DNA of 35,606 nt, taken from contig NZ_AOLK01000013.1 of NCBI RefSeq assembly GCF_000336755.1, positions 1 to 35,606 of the forward strand, written 5' to 3'. Below, piece after piece: positions 24,784 through 33,646 of this stretch (within the stretch, counting starts at the first letter, position 1; each line of letters begins with the position of its first letter). The notes beneath the pieces are model-generated. The model saw nothing but the letters and a program-made list of their open reading frames with translations. It was not told the origin of the DNA and made no database searches. The DNA is from Haloferax elongans ATCC BAA-1513. Its GTDB lineage: Archaea; Halobacteriota; Halobacteria; Halobacteriales; Haloferacaceae. The position numbers and the translations under genes are program-made.

Positions 24784-25083
24784 AGGCGAAGCAGGTGTCG
24801 AACGGAGTTAGGTGTGACTCCGGGCGATGAGGACTGCGGTGGCCTGGCGGTGAGAGTCACGGTGGTTGAGCGGTGAGTGTCACAGTGAACGGGTGGCGAG
24901 GGTCGCGGTGGGCGTTTCGACTGGCCTGTATTTCTCGGATTCGAGAGTGTTACACTGTGACAGTGGCAACCGTGAGACGCGCCGAGTTCGGTCGATGTCG
25001 GCGATTCGGGAACTCAGGGTGTCGTAACGCCTAAGAGTAAAACGGTCCTCATTCGGTATAATGAGAATACATACGAGCCCTCT
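24784..25083. other. intergenic region with degenerate 23-bp repeats
   Basis: No gene is seen between the divergent alaX and HD genes. At about 24847-24915 three imperfect units of roughly 23 bp resemble GGTGAGNGTCACNGTG. GTCACAGTGAAC (24879-24890) is complementary to GTTACACTGTGAC (24949-24961) across 58 nt, so the RNA or DNA could form a long-range stem. Confidence 0.45.
25048..25065 (+). promoter_or_regulatory. TATA element inside a palindrome, HD gene promoter
   Basis: CTCATT-CGGTAT-AATGAG is an 18-bp inverted repeat whose right side overlaps TATAATG (25057-25063). The RNA start would be near 25085. A protein binding the palindrome would block the TATA box. Confidence 0.45.
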
Positions 25084-25105
25084 CCCACGGAGGTGTCACC
25101 GTGGG
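25084..25105 (+). promoter_or_regulatory. start-codon hairpin with Shine-Dalgarno, HD gene
   Basis: CCCACGG (25084-25090) and CCGTGGG (25099-25105) are perfect inverted arms around an 8-nt loop. GGAGGTG (25089-25095), 5 nt before the GTG, is a strong ribosome site partly in the loop. The GTG start (25101-25103) lies in the 3' arm. The fold would hide the start codon. Confidence 0.55.
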
Positions 25106-25790
25106 CGTTGAGATAAAAGAGTCGTCCGTCTCTGATACGGAATTCGCTGAGATGAAGCGATTCGTCTCGGACTATCTCGCCGCCAGCGTCGAGAACGAAG
25201 ACGACGGCGGTCGGATGCGATGGTACCCGTGGCACTCCGCGGAGTACCGGTTCAACCATATCTTGAACGTCGTCGGCCTCGCTGCCGATATCGCGAGACA
25301 CGAGGGTGCAGACGTCGACGTGGTCAAAGTTGCGGCGCTCTTCCACGACATCTCCAAACTCGAAGCCGAACAGGAAGTCCACGCCGAGGAAGGTGCTCGC
25401 GTCGCACGCGAGTATCTCGAAACCCACGGCGACTACCCGGCGTCGTTCGTCGACCAGGTGTGTCAAATTATCGCTGACCACTCCTATCAGGGGTCGCTCA
25501 TGGACGTCTCGCTGGAGATGCGGTGTCTCATCGAGGCGGACATCCTCGACAAAATCGGTGCCAACGGGACTGCGTTGATGCTCCTGCGGATGGGCTACGA
25601 GGCGCGGACCCACATGGACGCCGCGGAGATGGTCGAACGCGTCTTCCAGCGTGGCCACGACGCGTCGCACCGAATCGTCACCGAACGCGGCCAGAGCCTC
25701 GCACACCAGCGCCTCAAGCGCGTCAAATGGTTCCGCGAGTGGTTAGAAGACGAGGTTCCGCAGATGGACCACGAAGACGGTCTGCTCTAA
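25101..25790 (+). CDS. HD-domain metal-dependent phosphohydrolase
   Basis: This 229-residue HD-superfamily hydrolase uses a GTG start at 25101, fixed by GGAGGTG 5 nt upstream. HD-type ligands are visible: His45 or His53 (WHSAEYRFNHILNVVG), His82-Asp83 (ALFHDISK), His94 and His127 (IIADHSYQG), and Asp147/Asp150 (IEADILDKIG). Such proteins hydrolyse nucleotides or phosphoesters with divalent metals; the substrate cannot be predicted. The spread of extra His residues between the motifs resembles YfbR/YpgQ-like one-domain enzymes. It stands alone and converges with the epimerase gene ending at 25845. Confidence 0.88.
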   Translation: MGVEIKESSVSDTEFAEMKRFVSDYLAASVENEDDGGRMRWYPWHSAEYRFNHILNVVGLAADIARHEGADVDVVKVAALFHDISKLEAEQEVHAEEGARVAREYLETHGDYPASFVDQVCQIIADHSYQGSLMDVSLEMRCLIEADILDKIGANGTALMLLRMGYEARTHMDAAEMVERVFQRGHDASHRIVTERGQSLAHQRLKRVKWFREWLEDEVPQMDHEDGLL

Positions 25791-25844
25791 ACGCGACCGC
25801 GCCCCGTCTCAGAACTCACCGCTGTTTGTAGTCGCAACCTCGTC

Positions 25845-26834
25845 TCAGAGCGTATCGAGAATCGAGAGCACGCGCGCTTCGGCGTCGCGTCCGGGGTCGT
25901 GTTCAGAGCCGTCTCGGTCACTATCGCGGTGTGACTCGACGGAACGACGCATCGCTTCTTCGACCGGCGTCGACTCCCACCCGAGACTGGCGAGTTTGTT
26001 CGTCGCGAGGACGTGTGGGTACTCTCGGTAGAGGATGAAGTCTGTGGGGTCGAGACCGCCTGCGGCGAGTTCGCGCTCGCCCGCGTGGACGACTTCGACG
26101 TCCGTCCCAGCCACGTCGGCGATGACTTCGACCATCTCTTCGAGCGTCACGAGCTGTCTGTCGCCGACGTTGTACGCCTCGCCCGCCTCGCCTTCTTCGG
26201 CGATGACGCGCATCGCGCTCGCCACGTCTTCGACGTAGGCGCGGTGCCAGACGTTCGTGCCGTCGCCGGGAACGACGACGCGGTCGTAGTTCAGCACGCG
26301 GTCAATCCAGTAGTCGAGGCGCTCGGTGTAGTCGTGCGGGCCGTAGACGATACACGGCCGAATCGACATCGCGTTGATGCCGCGAGATGCGGCCTCGAAG
26401 ACGACGCGGTCGCCTTCGGCCTTGCGGGGGCCGTAGCTTTCCGGCGAGTCGTCGCTTGCTTGCTCGTCGGTGCAGTCACAGAGTGGCGTGACGCCCTCGC
26501 GCTTCGGAATCGCTTCGCGGCCGTAGGCTGCCCCACTTGAGATGTAGACGTAGGCGTCCACGTCGGCGAAGATGTCCACCGCCGAAGCGACCTCGCTGGG
26601 GTTGTATGCCACGCAGTCGAAGACGGCGTCGGGTTCGACCGTCAGCTTCGCCGTCCGGAGGGCCTCGTCGTCGGCCCGGTCGCCCTGCATGTGCTGGACG
26701 CGCGGGTTGTCGGCGAAGGGGTTGTCGTGATTTCCACGGTTGAAGATGGTCACGTCGTAGCCGTGGTCGAGGAGGTCCGAGACGAGATGGCGGCCGATGA
26801 ATCGAGTGCCGCCGATGACGAGTGCAGTATCCAT
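25845..26834 (-). CDS. NAD-dependent epimerase/dehydratase family protein
   Basis: This 329-residue extended short-chain dehydrogenase has an NAD-binding motif VIGGTRFIGRHL at 6-17. YISSGAAYG is at about 97-105 and the catalytic YxxxK is Tyr134-Lys138 (SYGPRKAEGD). The conserved RPCIVYGPHDYTER and WHRAYVEDVASAM follow, with a C-terminal substrate domain. It resembles the isoflavone-reductase/CSP41-like branch of the NAD-dependent epimerases more than UDP-glucose 4-epimerase, so a sugar-nucleotide substrate is possible but not proven. The C-terminal tail (SHRDSDRDGSEHDPGRDAEA) is a charged haloarchaeal extension. Confidence 0.9.
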   Translation of the reverse strand: MDTALVIGGTRFIGRHLVSDLLDHGYDVTIFNRGNHDNPFADNPRVQHMQGDRADDEALRTAKLTVEPDAVFDCVAYNPSEVASAVDIFADVDAYVYISSGAAYGREAIPKREGVTPLCDCTDEQASDDSPESYGPRKAEGDRVVFEAASRGINAMSIRPCIVYGPHDYTERLDYWIDRVLNYDRVVVPGDGTNVWHRAYVEDVASAMRVIAEEGEAGEAYNVGDRQLVTLEEMVEVIADVAGTDVEVVHAGERELAAGGLDPTDFILYREYPHVLATNKLASLGWESTPVEEAMRRSVESHRDSDRDGSEHDPGRDAEARVLSILDTL

Positions 26835-26918
26835 GTCTGGGTCGAAGGCGTGCGGCGTGAAAAACGTGAGAGAACCGGCGGCGGATTCCGCAGCGTCTCA
26901 CGTGCCGAACTGGAGGGG

Positions 26919-27230
26919 TTACTCCACGCGTTCGAGCACCACGCCGTCTTCGAACCCGCCGCGCTCGGCGGCTTTCTCGGCCGCCAGTGTCTCGACGGTC
27001 TCCCAGTCTTCGCCGCGACGGTCGAGAATCGCATCTACGACGGCGAACACGTCTGCGAGTTCTTCGACGCGTCCCGATTCGGCGAACTCCTCAGCTTCTT
27101 CGACCAGTTTCGCGCGGAGTCTGCGGTCGAGCTCGTCGCCTTCGACAGCGTGGGTGATGGGTGTCTCCCCCGATTCGCGGATTATCGCGGGGATGTCGTC
27201 GCGGACGAGCTTGTCGTATTCACGGGCCAT
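26919..27230 (-). CDS. MazG/PRA-PH-like nucleotide pyrophosphohydrolase
   Basis: This 103-residue all-alpha protein begins MAREYDKLVRDDIPAIIRES, the usual opening of the phosphoribosyl-ATP pyrophosphohydrolase-like house-cleaning group. Metal-binding acidic residues appear as KLVEEAEEFAES (the ExxEE motif) and ELADVFAVVDAILD (ExxD). The family cleaves NTPs or dNTPs to monophosphates and pyrophosphate. It is short and single-domain, unlike HisE. It lies 84 nt from the epimerase gene in the same direction and just downstream of the glutamate synthase gene. Confidence 0.88.
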   Translation of the reverse strand: MAREYDKLVRDDIPAIIRESGETPITHAVEGDELDRRLRAKLVEEAEEFAESGRVEELADVFAVVDAILDRRGEDWETVETLAAEKAAERGGFEDGVVLERVE

Positions 27231-27286
27231 ACCAGTGGCTCTCGGTCAGTGTCAAAAAATCTGGAGGAGTCGTCCGCGCGAGCGAC

Positions 27287-30200
27287 TCAGTCGTCGCTCG
27301 TCGTCGCTGCGCCGACCTTCTCTGCAGGCACATCGACGACTGCGCCCGCACTCTCGGGGAGTTCGGAGCGCACGTCCTGCCGGGCGTCTTCTTCGATGAC
27401 CGCCGCGTAGGCGTCGGGCATCACCTTCACGAAGTCGCCGAGGGCGGCGTCCCAGTCGTCGAGGAGTTCCGCCGCGCGGTCGGAGTCGGTGTATGCGAGG
27501 TGGTTCTCGACGAGGCGGGTGAGCATCGCTTCGTCGGACTCGTCGAGGTCGTCTTCGAGCGTCACCATGCCGGTGTTCGCCTTCGCGGCGAACTCGTCGT
27601 CGGGGTCGTAGACGTACGCGACACCGCCGGACATGCCTGCGGCGAAGTTGCGGCCCGTCTCACCGAGGACGGCGACGACGCCGCCGGTCATGTACTCACA
27701 GCCGTGGTCGCCGACGCCTTCTACGACGGCCTTGACACCGGAGTTGCGGACGGCGAAGCGCTCGCCCGCGACACCGTTGACGTAGGTCTCTCCCTGCGTC
27801 GCTCCGTAGAGTGCGACGTTGCCGATGAGGATGTTCTCGGCGGCGTCGTAGTTGGCCTCGGCGGGCGTCTGGACGACCACGCGGCCGCCCGAGAGCCCCT
27901 TCCCGACGTAGTCGTTCGAGGCGCCGGTGAGGCGCATCGTGACGCCCTTCGCGAGGAAGCCGCCGAACGTCTGCCCGGCGACGCCGGAGAACTCACACCG
28001 GATGGTGTCGTCCGGCAGGCCCTCGCCGCCGTGTTCGTTCGAGATGCGGTTCGAGAGCATCGCGCCGACAGCGCGGTCTTCGTTCGAGAGGTCGCGGCGG
28101 ATGACGACGGGTTCGCCGTCGTCGATGGCCGCGCTCGCCTCGTCGATGAGTTTGTGGTCGATGTGGGTGTCCACGTCCGCGTGCGTCTGGTCTTCGGTCT
28201 TCCGACGCGCGCCGGAGTCGGGTTCCGCGAGGACGGCCGAGAGGTCGAGGTGCTTGGCCTTCTCGTGGTCGGTCTCGCGCTGGCGGAGGACCGACGGGCG
28301 GCCAATCATCTCGTCCAGCGTGCGGAAGCCGAGTTCGGCCATGATTTCGCGCAGTTCCTGCGCGATGAACGTCATGTAGTTGATAACGTGGTCGGGCTGG
28401 CCGGGGAAGCGGCGGCGCAGGTTCTCGTCCTGCGTGGCGACGCCGACCGGACAGGTGTTCTCGTGGCACTGGCGGGCCATGACACAGCCCGAGGTGACGA
28501 GCGAGGCGGTCCCGAAGACGTACTCCTCAGCGCCGAGGAGCGCGGCCACAGCAACGTCGCGGCCGGTCTTCATCCCGCCGTCGGCGGAGACGCGGATGCG
28601 GGAGCGCAGGCCGGTCGCACGGAGCATCTGGTTGGCTTCGGCGAGGCCGAGTTCCCACGGAAGGCCCGCGTTCTTGATGGAAGTCTTCGGCGACGCGCCG
28701 GTCCCGCCGTCGTGGCCGGAGATGTGGACCACGTCGGCCTTGGCCTTCGAGACACCGGCCGCGATGGTGCCGATGCCCGCCTCAGAGACGAGCTTCACGT
28801 TGATGTCGGCGTCGGGGTTCGCGGACTTCAGGTCGAAGATGAGCTGTTTGAGGTCTTCGATGGAGTAGATGTCGTGCAGCGGCGGGGGCGAGATGAGGCC
28901 GACGCCCGGCGTCGCATAGCGGACGTGGGCAATCATCTCGTTTACCTTCTTTCCGGGGAGGTGGCCGCCCTCGCCGGGCTTCGAGCCTTGGGCCATCTTG
29001 ATTTGAATCTCGCCGGCCGACGAGAGGTACTCGGAGGTGACGCCGAAGCGTCCCGAGGCGACCTGCTTGACGTTGCACTCCTTTTCGGTGCCGAAGCGTT
29101 CTGGCGGCTCGCCGCCCTCGCCGGAGTTGGACTTGCCGCCGATGCGGTTCATGGCGATGGAGTTGTTTTCGTGCGCTTCGGGCGAGAGGCTGCCGAGCGA
29201 CATCGCGGCCGTCGAGAAGCGCTTCACGATGGACTCGACGGATTCGACCTCGTCGATGTCCACGGGTTCGCGGTCGGGGTCGAATTCGAGGAGACCGCGA
29301 AGCGTCTGGAGTTGCTCCGATTGGTCGTTGACGAGTTCGGCGAACTCCTGGTACTTCTCGTAGTCGCCAGCGCGGACGGCCTGCTGGAGCGTGCCGACGG
29401 TCTGGGGGTTCCAGCCGTGGTGGAAGCCACCGGACCGGTTCTCGAACTCACCTTGCCGGTCGAGTTCGGGGTCGGCACCGAACGCGGCGGCGTGGCGCGT
29501 CAGCAGGTCGGACTCGATTTCGTCGAGCCCGATGCCCTCGGTGCGAATCTCGGTGCCCTCGAAGTACTCGGCGACGAAGTCGGAGTCGAGACCGACCGCC
29601 TCGAAGATTTGGGCACCGCGGTAGCTCTCGACCGTCGAGATGCCCATCTTGGCCATCGTCTTGAGGAGGCCGTCTTCGAGCGCGTGAACGTACGACTCGA
29701 TTGCTTCTGCCGGGTCTGCGCCGTCGGGTCCGGCGACGACGTCTTCGATAGTCTGGTAGGCGAGGTAGGGGTTCACCGCGCCCGCGCCGTAGCCGACGAG
29801 GGTCGCGAGGTGGTGGACCTCACGGGGGTCGCCGGATTCGACGACGAGACCAGCGTGGTTGCGCAGGCCGTTGCGGACGAGGCTGTGGTGGACCGCGCCC
29901 GTTGCGAGGAGACTCGGAATCGCCACACGCTCCGCGCCGACGTTGCGGTCCGAGAGGACGACGATGTCCGCGCCGTCTTCGATGACTGCCTTGGCCTCGT
30001 CGCGGACGGCTTCGATAGCCTCGCGGAGGTCGGTCCCCTTCTCGTAGGTGATGTCCACGACGGCGCTCTGCATGTCGTCGTCGAGGTCTTTGATGGCCGC
30101 CGTCTGCGCGTCCATGAGGACGGGCGAGTCGAGGACGAGTTGGCGAGCGTGCTCGGGAGATTCGTCGAGCAGGTTGCGCTGGTTTCCGAGGCGGGCTTCG

Positions 30201-31840
30201 AGGCTCGTCACCAACTTCTCGCGGATGTAGTCGATAGGCGGGTTCGACACCTGCGCGAAGAGTTGCTTGAAGTAGGTAAAGAGCGGGCGGTTGAGGTCAG
30301 ACAGCACCGAAAGCGGCGTGTCGTCGCCCATCGACCCGACGGGGTCCTTCCCGTCGCGGGCCATCGGCTCTATCATGTGGTTCAGTTGGTCGTGGGTGTA
30401 GCCGAACGACGCCTGTGCTGCGCGCAGGCTCTCGACTTCGCCGCGGGAGGTTGGGTCGTCGTCCTCGGCGATGTCGTCAAGGTGGCGTTGCTGTTCGCGC
30501 ACCCACTCGCCGTACTTCTCGTCGGTGAGCTCGTCGAACACTTCGGCGTCGGGGATGACGCGGCCTTCCTCGGGGTCGGCCATGAAAATCTCGCCCGGGC
30601 GGAGACGGCCGCGCGACTCGATTTCCGCGGGGTCGGTGTCGAGTGCGCCGACTTCGCTGGCTACGATGAGGCGACCGTCGGTGGTCACTTCGTAGCGACA
30701 CGGGCGGAGTCCGTTGCGGTCGAGGACGGCCGCGATACGGTCGCCGTCAGTGGCCGCCACGAGCGCGGGGCCGTCCCACGGTTCGACCAGCGAGGCGTGG
30801 AAGTCGTACCAGTCGCGGCGCTCGTCGCTCATCGCGTCGTCGTTGCGGTACGCTTCGGGGATGAGCATCCTGAGGACGTGCGGGAGGTCGCGGCCGCCTT
30901 TGAGCAGGAGTTCGACCGCGTTGTCGACGCTCGCGGTGTCGGATTGGTCGGCCTTGGTGATTGGCCGGAGCGTGTCGAGGTCCGCGCCGAAGTCCTCATG
31001 TTCGAGGTCGGTCTCGCGGGCGCGCATCCAGTTGACGTTGCCGCGGATGGTGTTTATCTCGCCGTTGTGGATGACCTGGCGGTACGGGTGGGCGAGATGC
31101 CACGCGCCGAGCGTGTTGGTCGAGAAGCGCGCGTGTACGAGCACGAGTTCCGAGACCATGCGCTCGTCAGAGAGGTCAGGGTAGTAGTTCGGGAGTTGCT
31201 CGGCGGTGAGAAGTCCCTTGTAGACGATGGTCTTGCGGTCGAGCGAGCAGACGTAGAAACGCCCCGCGCCGGGGAGCGTGAGGTTCGCGACTGCCTTCTC
31301 GGCGGCGCGGCGACCGACGTAGAGCGCGCGGTCGAACTCGTCGGTGTCGAAGTCGTCCGCAGCCGACGCGTCTTCGTCGGGTTCGACGAAGACCTGCCAG
31401 ACATCGGGTTCGGACTCAAGTGCGGTCGCGCCGAGGCCGGAGTTGTCGGTCGGCACGTCGCGCCAGTGGAAGACAGAGAGGCCGTGCTCCGCGAGTGCGT
31501 CTTCGAAGACGGCCGCGACGCGCTCTCGGACTTCGTCGTCGGTCGGCATGAACACGGAGCCGACAGCGTACGTCTCGGGGAGGTCATGTTCGACGATTGT
31601 CTCGAAGAATTCGTCTGGGCGCTGGAGCAAGATGCCCGCGCCGTCGCCGGTGTTTTCTTCGGCACCAGTGGTGCCGCGGTGTTCGAGGTTCTCCAGTAGT
31701 TCGATACCGTCCGAGACGACGCGGTGCGAAGCGCCGTTTTCGAGGTCTACGACGGCCCCAACGCCGCAGTTCGACCGCTCGTCGGTCGGGTCGGCCAACC
31801 CGCTTCGAGCGGAGGGTGCGTCTATGTGTGGCTTGGTCAT
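27287..31840 (-). CDS. gltB: glutamate synthase large subunit
   Basis: This 1517-residue enzyme makes two glutamates from glutamine and 2-oxoglutarate, the GOGAT half of ammonium assimilation. The N-terminal class II glutaminase has its nucleophile Cys25 in SNCGVGAVV after a 24-residue propeptide. The central domain links to the FMN synthase domain (SLGSLSPEAHE..., GEGGEPPERFG, SGHDGGTGASPKTSIKNAGL). A 3Fe-4S site shows as Cys1119, Cys1125 and Cys1130 (CVMARQCHENTCPVG). The C-terminal beta-helix (GLSGGRVVVQTP) is complete. No small-subunit gene is adjacent; many archaeal forms lack one or use ferredoxin. The ATG at 31840 fits the TATA element at 31863-31868. Confidence 0.96.
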   Translation of the reverse strand: MTKPHIDAPSARSGLADPTDERSNCGVGAVVDLENGASHRVVSDGIELLENLEHRGTTGAEENTGDGAGILLQRPDEFFETIVEHDLPETYAVGSVFMPTDDEVRERVAAVFEDALAEHGLSVFHWRDVPTDNSGLGATALESEPDVWQVFVEPDEDASAADDFDTDEFDRALYVGRRAAEKAVANLTLPGAGRFYVCSLDRKTIVYKGLLTAEQLPNYYPDLSDERMVSELVLVHARFSTNTLGAWHLAHPYRQVIHNGEINTIRGNVNWMRARETDLEHEDFGADLDTLRPITKADQSDTASVDNAVELLLKGGRDLPHVLRMLIPEAYRNDDAMSDERRDWYDFHASLVEPWDGPALVAATDGDRIAAVLDRNGLRPCRYEVTTDGRLIVASEVGALDTDPAEIESRGRLRPGEIFMADPEEGRVIPDAEVFDELTDEKYGEWVREQQRHLDDIAEDDDPTSRGEVESLRAAQASFGYTHDQLNHMIEPMARDGKDPVGSMGDDTPLSVLSDLNRPLFTYFKQLFAQVSNPPIDYIREKLVTSLEARLGNQRNLLDESPEHARQLVLDSPVLMDAQTAAIKDLDDDMQSAVVDITYEKGTDLREAIEAVRDEAKAVIEDGADIVVLSDRNVGAERVAIPSLLATGAVHHSLVRNGLRNHAGLVVESGDPREVHHLATLVGYGAGAVNPYLAYQTIEDVVAGPDGADPAEAIESYVHALEDGLLKTMAKMGISTVESYRGAQIFEAVGLDSDFVAEYFEGTEIRTEGIGLDEIESDLLTRHAAAFGADPELDRQGEFENRSGGFHHGWNPQTVGTLQQAVRAGDYEKYQEFAELVNDQSEQLQTLRGLLEFDPDREPVDIDEVESVESIVKRFSTAAMSLGSLSPEAHENNSIAMNRIGGKSNSGEGGEPPERFGTEKECNVKQVASGRFGVTSEYLSSAGEIQIKMAQGSKPGEGGHLPGKKVNEMIAHVRYATPGVGLISPPPLHDIYSIEDLKQLIFDLKSANPDADINVKLVSEAGIGTIAAGVSKAKADVVHISGHDGGTGASPKTSIKNAGLPWELGLAEANQMLRATGLRSRIRVSADGGMKTGRDVAVAALLGAEEYVFGTASLVTSGCVMARQCHENTCPVGVATQDENLRRRFPGQPDHVINYMTFIAQELREIMAELGFRTLDEMIGRPSVLRQRETDHEKAKHLDLSAVLAEPDSGARRKTEDQTHADVDTHIDHKLIDEASAAIDDGEPVVIRRDLSNEDRAVGAMLSNRISNEHGGEGLPDDTIRCEFSGVAGQTFGGFLAKGVTMRLTGASNDYVGKGLSGGRVVVQTPAEANYDAAENILIGNVALYGATQGETYVNGVAGERFAVRNSGVKAVVEGVGDHGCEYMTGGVVAVLGETGRNFAAGMSGGVAYVYDPDDEFAAKANTGMVTLEDDLDESDEAMLTRLVENHLAYTDSDRAAELLDDWDAALGDFVKVMPDAYAAVIEEDARQDVRSELPESAGAVVDVPAEKVGAATTSDD

Positions 31841-31862
31841 ACCTCCAAAAATTCACTACCAA

Positions 31863-31912
31863 CATAAGCCCCTTTTCCTGAAACCATAAGGGTGTTTCAA
31901 TACCATATAAGG
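31863..31912 (-). promoter_or_regulatory. gltB promoter with repeated CCTTATGGT boxes
   Basis: On the minus strand, CTTATG at 31863-31868 lies 26 nt before the ATG with a purine-rich AAAAGGGG upstream (BRE-like). Two further similar boxes, CCTTATGGT (about 31882-31890) and CCTTATATGGTAT (about 31900-31912), are spaced about 20 nt apart and may be operator half-sites or alternative TATA boxes. Confidence 0.5.
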
Positions 31913-31960
31913 ATGTAATGAGTGTTGGAATGTACACTAATCATAATTCGACAGCCGACG

Positions 31961-31993
31961 AAATATATAAAAGACCGTGTAGAACTCTTCTAC
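31961..31993 (-). terminator. hairpin and T-run after proS
   Basis: Just past the proS stop on the minus strand, GTAGAA-GAG-TTCTAC (31979-31993) is a perfect 6-bp stem, followed by TCTTTTATATATTT. It has the look of a factor-independent terminator. Confidence 0.55.
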
Positions 31994-32000
31994 AGGTTGT

Positions 32001-33467
32001 TTAGTAGGATTTAGCGAAATATGCAGTTTCGTCTGCGGTCTCGCCACAGACGGCGCAGTCTTCGCCGTCGTGAATCTCCGCGTCTTCGTCGTTCAGGGGA
32101 ACCATCACGATTTCCGCGGCGATTTGGTCTTTAATCTCCTCTTCGCAGGACTCGTCGCCACACCACGGGGCCTTGACGTAGCCGCCGTGCTGGCCGATGG
32201 TGCCGAGAATCTCGTTGCGCGAACTGGCCTCGCGGACGTTCGATTCGAGGTTCTCCTCTGCGGCGGCGTAGAGCTTGGCGTAGACTTCGTCGAACTGCTC
32301 TTGGACGCCCTCTGCGATGTTCTCGCGGTCGAGTTCGACCGTCTCGCCGTCGGGACGGTGGACCACGGTGACGACTTCGTCGTCGACCTCGTTCGGGCCG
32401 ATTTCGAAGCGGACGGGAACGCCCTTGAGTTCCCACTCGTTGAACTTGAAGCCCGGATTGCGCTCGTCGCGGTCGTCGAGTTCGACGCGGACGCCGGCGT
32501 CTTCGAGTTCGTCTGCGATGCCCTCGGCGTAGTCGAGGACCTTCTCTTGGGTGTCTGCCTGCCAGATAGGGACGATGACGACCTGCTCGGGTGCGATAGT
32601 CGGCGGGAGAACGAGACCCTGGTCGTCGGAGTGAGTCATGATGAGTGCGCCGAGCGAGCGCCACGAGAGACCCCACGAGGTCGTGTGGGCGGGCTGTTCG
32701 TCCTCGGCTTCGTCAGTGTAGGTGATGTCGAACGCTTCGGCGAAGGAGGTCCCGAGGTAGTGGGAGGTCCCGGCCTGCACGGATTTGCCGTCGGGCATGA
32801 GCGCCTCGACGGTCGTGGTCGTGTCGGCACCGGGGAACTTGTCGTGGTCGGGCTTCGCGCCGCGGAGCACCGGAATCGCAAGCGCGTCTTCGTAGAGAGA
32901 CTGGTACTGCGAGAGGCGGGTCATCGTCTCGTCCCACGCGTCGTCGCGGGTCTCGTGGGCCGTGTGGCCTTCCTGCCAGAGGAACTCCTTCGTACGGAAG
33001 AACGGCTTTGTCTCGGTCGCTTCCCAGCGAATGACCGAGGCCCACTGGTTCACGCGAAGCGGGAGGTCACGGTGGCTGCGGACCCACTGCGCCATGTACG
33101 GCGCGATGATAGACTCGGACGTCGGTCGGACTGCGAGGCGCTCTTCGAGTTCCTCGTGGCCGCCGTGGGTGACCCACGCGACTTCGGGGTCGAAGCCCTC
33201 GACGATGTCCTTCTCGCGTTCGAGATAACTCTCCGGAATGAGAAGCGGGAAATACGCGTTCTGGACGCCGGTCTTCTTGAACTCGCTGTCGAGGAAGTTC
33301 TGGACGGACTCCCAGAGCGCGTACCCGCGCGGGCGAGTGACGATGAAGCCGCTCATGCCCTCCGGACCGTAGTTCGCGAGTCCCGATTTTCGGACGACCT
33401 CCGCGTACCACTCACCGGTGTTGTACTCCTTCGACTTGGTTATCCCAAGTTCCTGCTCGTCGCTCAT
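32001..33467 (-). CDS. proS: prolyl-tRNA synthetase, archaeal/eukaryotic type
   Basis: This class II synthetase charges tRNA-Pro. It has 488 residues. The core shows MSGFIVTRPRGYALWESVQNF, motif 2 IRWEATETKPFFRTKEFLWQEGHTAH (split here by family spacing) and motif 3 WGLSWRSLGALIMTHSDDQGL. The anticodon-binding domain begins at APEQVVIVPIW. The C-terminal zinc-type domain has Cys in APWCGDESCEEE and DCAVCGETA, and ends in Tyr (AKSY), as in the archaeal type. There is no bacterial INS editing domain. The ATG at 33467 is divergent from the gene at 33647. The stop lies beside a hairpin terminator. Confidence 0.97.
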   Translation of the reverse strand: MSDEQELGITKSKEYNTGEWYAEVVRKSGLANYGPEGMSGFIVTRPRGYALWESVQNFLDSEFKKTGVQNAYFPLLIPESYLEREKDIVEGFDPEVAWVTHGGHEELEERLAVRPTSESIIAPYMAQWVRSHRDLPLRVNQWASVIRWEATETKPFFRTKEFLWQEGHTAHETRDDAWDETMTRLSQYQSLYEDALAIPVLRGAKPDHDKFPGADTTTTVEALMPDGKSVQAGTSHYLGTSFAEAFDITYTDEAEDEQPAHTTSWGLSWRSLGALIMTHSDDQGLVLPPTIAPEQVVIVPIWQADTQEKVLDYAEGIADELEDAGVRVELDDRDERNPGFKFNEWELKGVPVRFEIGPNEVDDEVVTVVHRPDGETVELDRENIAEGVQEQFDEVYAKLYAAAEENLESNVREASSRNEILGTIGQHGGYVKAPWCGDESCEEEIKDQIAAEIVMVPLNDEDAEIHDGEDCAVCGETADETAYFAKSY

Positions 33468-33646
33468 TGTCCTCCGATAGCCGCAGCGCGCCCTTAAACG
33501 CCCCGAAGGGGGCGGCGACTCGTCTCTGTACTCAGTTACGAGTCAGGATATGTCTGGATGAACACCAGTCCACTCCGATTGTCGCTCGTTGCGACGGACG
33601 CATAGTTACATATCGTGAGCTATCGTACCTCCGGATTGGTGGTGGC

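Noticed and set aside
24840..24965. CRISPR array
   Set aside because: The repeats are contiguous, imperfect and only three, without spacers. No cas gene is present in the window.
27161..31699. 1512-codon open frame on the plus strand opposite gltB
   Set aside because: Same GC-driven shadow effect. gltB on the minus strand has all catalytic motifs and the shadow has none.
33467..33646. 60-codon upstream extension of the HTH-like protein
   Set aside because: It overlaps the divergent proS start and promoter space, and its composition (Arg/Leu/Ser-rich) is unlike the acidic body.
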